Shown here: positions 7,849-13,675 of the stretch, piece by piece
How positions within the stretch are numbered: position 1 is the first letter of the stretch
Layout of the letters: the number at the start of each line of letters is the position of its first letter
Translations under genes and position numbers: made by a program
NCBI GenBank assembly: GCA_033809435.1
Contig: JAPXLS010000025.1
Location: 1 to 17,144, forward strand
From: JAAZIN01 sp033809435
GTDB lineage: Bacteria; Bacillota; Dethiobacteria; DTU022
Length of the DNA: 17,144 bases
Reading direction: 5' to 3'
The notes under the pieces: generated by a model
Databases searched by the model: none
Seen by the model: only the letters and a program-made list of their open reading frames with translations
Told to the model about the DNA's origin: nothing

Positions 7849-9333
7849 TTGTACGATTATTTAAATGACAACAGTGTATCTGTTTATTACAATGATAAAT
7901 TGGAGGGTTATCCGCGCAGCTCTCCCTATCATCCATCGATGTTGTACCCCGAGTACAGGTTTGGCGGAAATCAGATCTCGGAAGAAAACAATGGGGTCTA
8001 CGAGGCCCTAAGATGCCTTTTTTTCAAACTGAATATGGATATTGAAAATTATGATAGAGCGGGGTGGAACCCCTTCAAAGAACTGATCCGCCCGGGAAAT
8101 AAAGTGGTGATCAAGCCCAACTTCGTGCTGGACAGACACCCGGGTGGGGGGACCGTGGATGCAGTGATCACGCATCCGAGTTTGATCCGGGCCGTGGTTG
8201 ATTATGTCTATATTGCCCTGGGTGGGCAGGGAGAGATAATTATCGGTGACGCCCCGCAGGCCGATGCGAATTTTGACAACCTGCTAAATCATACCGGCCT
8301 GGAAGAAATCGCCGCCCTGTACAGGGATGAAAAGGGATTTGATATTTCGATCATGGATTTCCGGCAGCTGAAATTTGTCTACAAAAATGACATATTGACG
8401 GGGGAATCCCGCATCAAACTTGACGGCGATCCCCTGGGTTACACTGTATTCGATCTTGGAAGCGACAGCGAGTTTGAGGGGCTAAAATCATTTGATAAAC
8501 TCTATGGTGCGGACTACGATCGCGATGAAACCAGAAGCCACCACGGAAAGGGAAAGCATGAATACTGCATTGCAAATACCATATTGACAGCGGATGTGGT
8601 TATCTCCATCCCCAAAATGAAAACCCATCGAAAAGGCGGAGTGACCCTGAACTTAAAAAATATGGTGGGGATCAATGGAAATAAAAATTATTTGCCGCAT
8701 TTCAATATAGGTACCCCGGAGGATGGCGGTGATGAATATCCCCAACTGGAGAGCCAGCAAAAAAGGGCCCTGTACACGCAGCGCATATTGATCGACCGGC
8801 TTCTGGCCAGGCCAAACAGGATCAAGGAAAGGGCATATAAATTGGCTCTTGGAATGTACCGCTTACTGAGACCTGTCTTTTTTAGAAAAGTGAACAGCAA
8901 AGGGATTCACAGCGGCGGCAGCTGGTACGGGAATGATACAGTCTGGAGAATGATTCTGGATCTCAACAAAATATTGATTTACGGAAGCGCCGGGGGCAGC
9001 ATGATGGAGGTCCCCCAAAGAAAGTTATTCAGTATTGTTGATGCCATAATTGCCGGTGAAGGGGACGGGCCCCTGGCGCCGGATGCGAAAGTATGCGGTC
9101 TGGTGGCGGCAGGTACAAACTTTTTGCTACTGGATCTCTTGCTCGTGGGGATCATGGGATTTGACGCCGACAAAATTCCGCAGTACAGGTACTCGCAACA
9201 GATGGAAAAATATAAACTGACAGAAGTTAATAATTTTGAGGCAAAATTGTGCAGCAACGCCAATGTCCATGGGATCAATCTTTCATTCAAAGCCCCGCCG
9301 GGGTGGGCGGGACATATGGAGCTGGAGCAATGA
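7849..9333 (+). CDS. DUF362-family protein of unknown function
   Basis: 494 residues from a TTG start with AAGGAG 8 bases upstream (7835-7840). The DUF362 pattern is clear: NKVVIKPNFV (84-93), a helix THPSLIRAVVDYV (108-120), GDAPQ (133-137), then SIPKMKTHRKGGVTLNLKN (253-271) with GINGNKNYLPH (274-284), and the C-terminal AIIAGEGDGPLAPD (399-412) followed by GTNFLLLDLL (422-431). It has only scattered cysteines and no ferredoxin-type CxxC clusters, unlike DUF362 proteins fused to Fe-S domains. No signal peptide is seen, so it is probably cytoplasmic. The molecular role of the family in polysaccharide loci is not established to my knowledge. The tight 12-base spacing and shared AT-rich composition with the PaaK-like gene suggest a shared step. 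A long insertion (about 286-370) between the conserved blocks is Arg/Lys-rich and may be lineage-specific. Confidence 0.85.
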   Translation: MYDYLNDNSVSVYYNDKLEGYPRSSPYHPSMLYPEYRFGGNQISEENNGVYEALRCLFFKLNMDIENYDRAGWNPFKELIRPGNKVVIKPNFVLDRHPGGGTVDAVITHPSLIRAVVDYVYIALGGQGEIIIGDAPQADANFDNLLNHTGLEEIAALYRDEKGFDISIMDFRQLKFVYKNDILTGESRIKLDGDPLGYTVFDLGSDSEFEGLKSFDKLYGADYDRDETRSHHGKGKHEYCIANTILTADVVISIPKMKTHRKGGVTLNLKNMVGINGNKNYLPHFNIGTPEDGGDEYPQLESQQKRALYTQRILIDRLLARPNRIKERAYKLALGMYRLLRPVFFRKVNSKGIHSGGSWYGNDTVWRMILDLNKILIYGSAGGSMMEVPQRKLFSIVDAIIAGEGDGPLAPDAKVCGLVAAGTNFLLLDLLLVGIMGFDADKIPQYRYSQQMEKYKLTEVNNFEAKLCSNANVHGINLSFKAPPGWAGHMELEQ

Positions 9334-9380
9334 AACTCATTTTCCGGGCCCGGTGTGCCAAGATGGAGGTAAGACTGTGA
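9330..9380 (+). CDS. possible 16-residue bridging ORF between DUF362 and acyltransferase genes
   Basis: The reading frame MKLIFRARCAKMEVRL starts at an ATG overlapping the DUF362 stop (ATGA) and ends with a TGA overlapping the GTG start of the acyltransferase (GTGA). A weak GGAGC precedes it. Such an ORF could pass ribosomes between the two genes, or it may be chance or the relic of a longer gene. Nothing about a product can be inferred. Confidence 0.2.
   Translation: MKLIFRARCAKMEVRL
9365..9369 (+). promoter_or_regulatory. GGAGG ribosome binding site fixing the start at 9377
   Basis: GGAGG lies 7 bases before GTG 9377. The frame is open upstream to an ATG at 9236, but that would overlap the DUF362 gene by about 100 bases and adds residues without family resemblance, so GTG 9377 is chosen. 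Confidence 0.75.
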
Positions 9381-10048
9381 GCACGAGACTGAAGACAATT
9401 CTTGAGTACATCATGCCGAACCCGCTCTGGCAGAGGTTCAAATACCGCTCTTTCATCAAAGCGGGCGTCCTCGTGGATCCCTATGTGGATATCCAGGGCT
9501 CCAGTCTGGGCAAAAATGTGGGGCTGGTGACCCATTGCCAGGTAGTCAATTCCGTGGTGGGCGATTACAGCTCCATCGGGAGAAACAGCAAGATCGTGGA
9601 GGCGGAGCTGGGCAAGTACTGCTCCATATCATGGAATGTAACCGTGGGCGCCACCAATCACCCTTACAAAAACGTGTCCACCCACTCCTTTCCCTACTTT
9701 CCCCGGGACGGCTTTGTTGCAGAAAACGGCCTGGCTGCTGAAAGGGTCTTTATCGGCCATGATGTGTGGATCGGCTGCAACAGCGTGATCATGCCGGGGG
9801 TCAGGGTGGGGCACGGCGCCGTCATCGGGGCCGGGGCAATCGTGACGGGGGATATTCCCCATTATGCCGTGGCGGCCGGTGTTCCGGCGGCGATCATGAA
9901 ATACCGCTTCGAGCGCGAGATCATCGAGCAGCTGTTGGAGGTAGAGTGGTGGGAGCTGGCGCCGGAGCTGATCAGGGAATATATACATCTTTTTCAAACA
10001 GAGGTTGATCACGATATCCTTGCGCAGTTAAGAGAGCTGAAAAAGTGA
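9377..10048 (+). CDS. CatB/Vat-like hexapeptide-repeat O-acyltransferase
   Basis: 223 residues from GTG 9377. The protein is built on hexapeptide ([LIV]-G-x4) repeats of a left-handed beta-helix, from about residue 33 (VDPYVDIQGSSLGKNVG) to about 166, interrupted by a loop at about 95-120. NHPYKN begins with the conserved Asn-His that carries the catalytic His (H95) in xenobiotic/sugar acetyltransferases. VFIGHDVWIGCNSVIMPGV (124-142) and GAVIGAGAIVTGDIPHYAVAAGVPA (147-171) are the diagnostic late coils, followed by an alpha-helical tail. It most likely acetylates a sugar hydroxyl using acetyl-CoA in the cytoplasm, before polymer export. Composition is GC-rich again, unlike the two genes before it. 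The FAD oxidoreductase gene follows after 16 bases. Confidence 0.88.
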   Translation: MSTRLKTILEYIMPNPLWQRFKYRSFIKAGVLVDPYVDIQGSSLGKNVGLVTHCQVVNSVVGDYSSIGRNSKIVEAELGKYCSISWNVTVGATNHPYKNVSTHSFPYFPRDGFVAENGLAAERVFIGHDVWIGCNSVIMPGVRVGHGAVIGAGAIVTGDIPHYAVAAGVPAAIMKYRFEREIIEQLLEVEWWELAPELIREYIHLFQTEVDHDILAQLRELKK

Positions 10049-10064
10049 TCCGGAGGAGGCGCAA

Positions 10065-11360
10065 ATGGCAGATCTGACTGTTTTGGGGGGCGGGGTGGCG
10101 GGGATATCCGCCGCCTACCATGCGCAGCAGCTGGGGAAGAAGGCGGTGATCTATGAAGCGCGGCCGCGCTGGGGCGGCCTGGCCGACAATTTTACGGTTG
10201 ACGGCTTCCGTTTCGATCATGCCGTGCACTTTGCTTTTACCGATGATCCCTATCTGAGTAAAATATTCTATCGCGTTGGCTACCTGGAGCATGAATCCAA
10301 TCCTTACAACTACGAGCGGGGACGCTGGCTGAAGCATCCGGTGCAGAACAATCTTTATCCGCTGCCTGTTTCGGAAAAGGTGGAGGCCATCCGCAGCTTT
10401 GTGGAGCGGCCGCGGGGCTGGGCGGCGGGAAATTACAGGGAGTGGCTGGAAGCGCAATACGGCCGCGTTATCGCCCGGCGCTTCCCCGCCGTGTACACGA
10501 AAAAATACTGGACCGTGGGAGCTGAAGAGCTGACCACCGATTGGGTCGGGCAGCGAATGTACTGCCCCGGGCTGGAGGAGGTCCTGTACGGGGCCATGAC
10601 TCCGGAAACACCGCTGCTCTACTATGTGAAGACCATGCGCTACCCCAGGAAGGGCGGCTTTCGCGCTTTTCTGGAACCGGCGGCGGCAGAACTCGATATC
10701 CGCACCGGTAAGAAGGCTGTGTTCGTCGATACGGCGAAGAAGTATGTGCAGTTTGCCTGCGGGGAGAAAGTCTATTACCGGAACCTGGTCTCCAGCATTC
10801 CCCTGCCCGAACTGCTGCCCATGATCAAGGGCGCCCCGGCCGAAATAGTGGAAGCGGCGGCCGGTCTCTGGGCCACCTCCGTGGCCATCGTTTCGGTGGG
10901 TTTCAGGGTTCCCCGGGCCACGGATTACCTCTGGTTTTACATTTACGATCCGGAGATGCTGCCGGCCCGGGTCTACTCGCCCAGCATCAAATCTCCGGAC
11001 AATGCCCCGGCCGGCTGCAGCTCGCTGCAGTTTGAAATCTACTTTTCAAAGTACAAGCCTCTGCCCGGCGACGATGGGGCGATCATAGAGCATGTGCTCC
11101 ATACCATACAGAAGCTTGGGCTGCCCGCATCCCTTGAAGATGTTGCCCTTACCGATTTCCGGGTGCTGCCCTATGGAAACGTGGTTTTCGATCAGGGAAT
11201 GCTGCAGCGCCGGGAGGCGGTTCACCGCTACCTGGCCTCGCAGGATATCCTGCCTGTGGGCAGGTTTGGTGAATGGGATTATCTCTGGACGGACCAGTGT
11301 TTTTACAGCGGGAAAAAGGTGGAGGCCCTGTTCAGCCGGCAGGGCGGGGCGCCGGATTGA
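10065..11360 (+). CDS. FAD-dependent oxidoreductase, UDP-galactopyranose-mutase / protoporphyrinogen-oxidase type
   Basis: 431 residues from ATG 10065, with GGAGGAGG about 6 bases upstream. The N-terminus is a classic dinucleotide-binding fold: LTVLGGGVAGISAAYHA (4-20) with the GxGxxG glycines, an acidic residue at the end of strand 2 (YEA, 30-32) and the RWGGLADNF segment (35-43) that contacts flavin. A later YPLP-containing stretch, HPVQNNLYPLP at about 92-102, recalls UDP-galactopyranose-mutase-like enzymes. A typical C-terminal flavin segment (GRFGEWDYLWTDQ, residues 401-413) matches the amine-oxidase/HemY superfamily. In sugar loci such enzymes are suspected of acting on nucleotide or lipid-linked sugars, but the substrate is unknown. 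Placement between an acyltransferase and UDP-xylose synthase supports a sugar-modifying role. A specific UDP-galactopyranose mutase call would be over-reading. Confidence 0.78.
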   Translation: MADLTVLGGGVAGISAAYHAQQLGKKAVIYEARPRWGGLADNFTVDGFRFDHAVHFAFTDDPYLSKIFYRVGYLEHESNPYNYERGRWLKHPVQNNLYPLPVSEKVEAIRSFVERPRGWAAGNYREWLEAQYGRVIARRFPAVYTKKYWTVGAEELTTDWVGQRMYCPGLEEVLYGAMTPETPLLYYVKTMRYPRKGGFRAFLEPAAAELDIRTGKKAVFVDTAKKYVQFACGEKVYYRNLVSSIPLPELLPMIKGAPAEIVEAAAGLWATSVAIVSVGFRVPRATDYLWFYIYDPEMLPARVYSPSIKSPDNAPAGCSSLQFEIYFSKYKPLPGDDGAIIEHVLHTIQKLGLPASLEDVALTDFRVLPYGNVVFDQGMLQRREAVHRYLASQDILPVGRFGEWDYLWTDQCFYSGKKVEALFSRQGGAPD

Positions 11361-11400
11361 GCAGTTAAAGTACCAGTTGATCCAGAAAGAAGGTTTGTTG

Positions 11401-12342
11401 ATGAAAAGAGTGCTTGTTACCGGCGGAGCGGGCTTTATCGGTTCCCATCTCTGCGAAAGGCTGCTGGAGAGGGGCTGCGAGGTACTCTGCGTGGACAACT
11501 ATTTTACAGGCTCCCGAAGCAATATTGCCGGGCTGCGGGAGAAGGAAAACTTCGAGGCACTGCGCCACGATATTACGGTGCCTCTCTACGTGGAGGCCGA
11601 CGAAATATACAATCTGGCCTGTCCCGCCTCGCCGGTCCATTATCAGTTCAATCCTGTCAAGACGATCAAAACCAGCATCTACGGTTCCATCAATATGCTG
11701 GGGCTGGCCCGGCGGACCGGGGCGCCTGTCCTGCAAACATCGACGAGCGAGGTGTACGGTGATCCGGTGAAACACCCTCAGGATGAGAGCTACTGGGGAA
11801 ATGTCAATCCTGTGGGCCCCCGGGCCTGCTACGATGAAGGGAAGCGCTGTGCGGAGACCCTCTTCATGAGCTACTACCATCAAAATGGCGTCAGGATCAA
11901 AATTGTGCGCGTTTTCAACACATACGGTCCGCGGATGCATCCCGATGACGGCAGGGTGGTTTCCAATTTCATCGTGCAGGCTCTGCAAAACCGGGATATC
12001 ACCATTTTTGGCGATGGAACCCAGACCCGCTCTTTCTGCTACGTGGATGACCTTGTTGAGGGGCTGCTGAAGATGATGGATGCGCCCGCAGCCTTTACCG
12101 GGCCGCTGAATCTGGGCAATCCCCGTGAGATCAGCATCGGTGAACTGGCCAACATGGTTCTAGAGCTTACCGGTTCAAGATCGAAACTTGTTTTTCGCCC
12201 CTTGCCCCAGGATGATCCCCGGCGCAGGCAGCCCGATATCACCCGGGCCCGGAAAGAGCTGAACTGGGAACCCCGGGTTTCCCTGGAAGAGGGACTGAAA
12301 AAAACCGTCGCTTATTTCGAGAACAAGCTGGGGAGGCAATAG
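11401..12342 (+). CDS. uxs: UDP-glucuronate decarboxylase (UDP-xylose synthase)
   Basis: 313 residues from ATG 11401 (AAGAAGG upstream); the frame extends back to 11092, but that is only a shadow of the oxidoreductase gene. It is an extended short-chain dehydrogenase: NAD-binding GGAGFIGSHL (8-17), DNYFTGSRSNI (32-42), catalytic Ser/Thr region QTSTSEVYGDP (112-122), and Tyr144/Lys148 in YDEGKR. The stretch HPQDESYWGNVNPVGPR (125-141) before YDEGKR is diagnostic of UDP-xylose synthases rather than RmlB or GalE. It oxidises UDP-glucuronate, releases CO2 and reduces the product to UDP-xylose in the cytoplasm, so it predicts xylose or a derivative in the glycan. No UDP-glucose dehydrogenase is present, so UDP-glucuronate must come from elsewhere. 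It lies 40 bases after the oxidoreductase gene. Confidence 0.92.
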   Translation: MKRVLVTGGAGFIGSHLCERLLERGCEVLCVDNYFTGSRSNIAGLREKENFEALRHDITVPLYVEADEIYNLACPASPVHYQFNPVKTIKTSIYGSINMLGLARRTGAPVLQTSTSEVYGDPVKHPQDESYWGNVNPVGPRACYDEGKRCAETLFMSYYHQNGVRIKIVRVFNTYGPRMHPDDGRVVSNFIVQALQNRDITIFGDGTQTRSFCYVDDLVEGLLKMMDAPAAFTGPLNLGNPREISIGELANMVLELTGSRSKLVFRPLPQDDPRRRQPDITRARKELNWEPRVSLEEGLKKTVAYFENKLGRQ

Positions 12343-12409
12343 CACTCATGGCTCTGCAAGGATGCAAGGTTTATAACCGGAGAACAGCAGCGGATGGAGG
12401 AATGGGCAG

Positions 12410-13108
12410 ATGAAACTTTCAGTTGTTGTGCCGGTCTTCAATGAAAAGGATACACTGGTAGAGCTGATCGAGGCGGTGAGAAACTCGCCGGTGGAGGATC
12501 TGGAGATCATTGTCGTCGATGACTGCTCCACGGATGGGACGAGGGAGCTCCTGCAGGAGAGGATCGCACCCCTGGTGGATAAGGTGCTGTACCATGAACG
12601 GAACATGGGCAAGGGTGCAGCCCTGAGGACAGGGTTCAAGGCCGTTACCGGCGATTGCGTGGTGGTGCAGGATGCGGATCTGGAGTATGACCCGGAGGAG
12701 TATCCCCTGCTGATGCAGCCGATCATTGAGGGTAAAGCCGATGTGGTCTACGGCTCGAGATTCATGGGTGCAGGGCCGCACCGGGTTCTCTATTTCTGGC
12801 ACTACATGGGCAATCGTTTTCTCACCCTCTGTTCCAACATGTTTACCAATTTGAATCTGACGGATATGGAAACATGCTACAAGATGTTCCGCCGCGAAAT
12901 CATTCAGAATGTGGATATCGAGGAGAACAGGTTCGGCTTTGAGCCCGAGGTTACCTCGAAGATCGCCAGGATGAATTGCCGGATTTACGAGGTGGGGATC
13001 TCCTACCACGGGCGGAGCTACGAGGAGGGCAAAAAGATTGGCTGGAAAGACGGGGTCAGGGCGATCTATGCCATTTTGAAATACGGTCTGCGCAGAAGAA
13101 AAATCTAG
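12410..13108 (+). CDS. DPM1-like GT2 polyprenyl-phosphate glycosyltransferase
   Basis: 232 residues from ATG 12410 with GGAGG 9 bases upstream. GT-A signatures are LSVVVPVFNEKDTL (3-16), VVDDCSTDGT (35-44) and the metal-site QDADLEYDP (87-95), then GSRFMG (115-120) and the C-terminal SYHGRSYEEGKKIGWKDG (198-215), which is typical of the dolichyl-phosphate-mannose-synthase-like branch. There is no membrane segment. It should transfer a sugar from a nucleotide sugar to polyprenyl phosphate at the cytoplasmic face. The donor is unknown; UDP-xylose from the preceding gene is one attractive but unproven option. The next genes encode a GtrA-type membrane protein and GT39-like transferases, the partners expected for such a lipid-linked donor. 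Confidence 0.88.
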   Translation: MKLSVVVPVFNEKDTLVELIEAVRNSPVEDLEIIVVDDCSTDGTRELLQERIAPLVDKVLYHERNMGKGAALRTGFKAVTGDCVVVQDADLEYDPEEYPLLMQPIIEGKADVVYGSRFMGAGPHRVLYFWHYMGNRFLTLCSNMFTNLNLTDMETCYKMFRREIIQNVDIEENRFGFEPEVTSKIARMNCRIYEVGISYHGRSYEEGKKIGWKDGVRAIYAILKYGLRRRKI

Positions 13109-13127
13109 CCGGCGGGGGGCTGCAGCC

Positions 13128-13574
13128 ATGTTCAGGGCATTGGAAAGGGATGCTGTGGCGGACTTCCTCAAAAAACAGGTGGATCTGACGCAGCTGATCA
13201 AATACTTTTTTGTCGGGGCATCGGCGGCCTTGATCGATTGGCTGCTCTACTGGATCCTGGTGAATTACGGGGCCATGAACTATCTGCTGGCGGGGGCGAT
13301 CTCATTTACGGCAGCGACGCTGGAAAATTACGCACTTTCGGTGCTGTGGGTCTTCAAGGGCGGCCGGTTCAACAGATATCTGGAAGCGGGGCTCGTCTTT
13401 GCCGTCAGCCTCGTCGGACTGCTTTTTAACGAAGTTTTTCTCTATATCTTTGTGGATATTTTGGCCTGGCATCACATGATTTCAAAAATCGCCGCCACCG
13501 GAATCGTCTTCTTTTGGAATTACTTTTCGCGCAAGAAATTCATTTTTTCCGTGCCGGACACCGGTGAGCACTGA
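13128..13574 (+). CDS. GtrA-family membrane protein
   Basis: 148 residues from ATG 13128, with GGGGGG 8 bases upstream. It has four membrane helices (about 24-45, 51-75, 86-108, 115-136) and the family's C-terminal WNYFSRKKFIF motif (130-140); KYFFVGASAALIDWLLY (25-41) is the typical first helix. GtrA-like proteins are thought to help move polyprenyl-phosphate sugars across the membrane, though some assist synthesis instead. The gene lies 19 bases after the DPM1-like gene and before GT39-like genes, a classic synthase/GtrA/transferase order. Confidence 0.9.
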   Translation: MFRALERDAVADFLKKQVDLTQLIKYFFVGASAALIDWLLYWILVNYGAMNYLLAGAISFTAATLENYALSVLWVFKGGRFNRYLEAGLVFAVSLVGLLFNEVFLYIFVDILAWHHMISKIAATGIVFFWNYFSRKKFIFSVPDTGEH

Positions 13575-13576
13575 TA

Positions 13577-13607
13577 GTTGCGGTTGGTGCCAGGCACCGG
13601 AGGCAAC
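13577..13607. repeat. 31-base hairpin repeat, copy 1
   Basis: It begins GTTGCGGTT and ends GGAGGCAAC. The core is a perfect palindrome GGTGCC-A-GGCACC (13586-13598), and the ends GTTGC/GCAAC also pair, extended by TA/TA on the outside in this copy. It differs from copy 2 at one base near the end (A versus G). The two copies start 36 bases apart. Confidence 0.75.
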
Positions 13608-13612
13608 TAATT

Positions 13613-13643
13613 GTTGCGGTTGGTGCCAGGCACCGGGGGCAAC
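13613..13643. repeat. 31-base hairpin repeat, copy 2
   Basis: Same core GGTGCC-A-GGCACC (13622-13634) and the same GTTGC/GCAAC outer arms; the end reads GGGGGCAAC. It sits directly downstream of copy 1. The two copies resemble small dispersed palindromic elements (REP-like), but I could not identify a further copy in this window. Confidence 0.75.
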
Positions 13644-13675
13644 CAACTGTGATGGGCTGAGGGGGGTGCAGGAGG

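Larger units (their letters stand above)
6448..9333. other. AT-rich compositional island (two-gene cassette)
   Basis: Hand counts of single 60-base lines gave 48% (6541), 38% (7681), 47% (8041) and 35% (8641) GC inside, against 57% (5821), 73% (9781) and 70% (10381) outside. Base use, with A-rich codons and AAAAAT-type runs, changes together for both genes and returns to GC-rich by the acyltransferase gene at 9377. No insertion sequence or flanking repeat was seen, so acquisition by recombination within a polysaccharide locus is the simplest reading. Confidence 0.65.
13575..13675. other. 101-base spacer carrying two tandem hairpin repeats
   Basis: Between the GtrA stop and the next gene lie two near-identical 31-base elements, followed by a GGGGGG block (13661-13666) that may be the ribosome binding site for TTG 13676. 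A GGAGG directly abuts that TTG and is too close to serve it. No T run follows either hairpin, so simple termination is unlikely. Confidence 0.55.

Noticed and set aside
9344..9353. Ten-base palindrome CCGGGCCCGG near the right edge of the AT-rich segment
   Set aside because: Short GC palindromes are expected in this composition, and no matching copy was seen at the left edge, so it is not supported as an attachment or insertion site.
9236..9376. Longer acyltransferase starting at ATG 9236
   Set aside because: It overlaps the end of the DUF362 gene by about 100 bases, and a well-placed GGAGG precedes GTG 9377.
11092..11400. Longer UDP-xylose synthase starting at 11092
   Set aside because: It shadows the FAD oxidoreductase; the Rossmann fold starts properly with MKRVLVTGG at 11401.
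12419..13201. Long reverse-strand ORF (260 codons) opposite the DPM1-like and GtrA genes
   Set aside because: It is a shadow of the well-supported forward genes; its translation matches no family and contains composition typical of antisense reading.
13577..13643. Reading the two hairpin repeats as a minimal CRISPR array
   Set aside because: The copies are separated by only 5 bases and are strongly palindromic, so there is no spacer structure.
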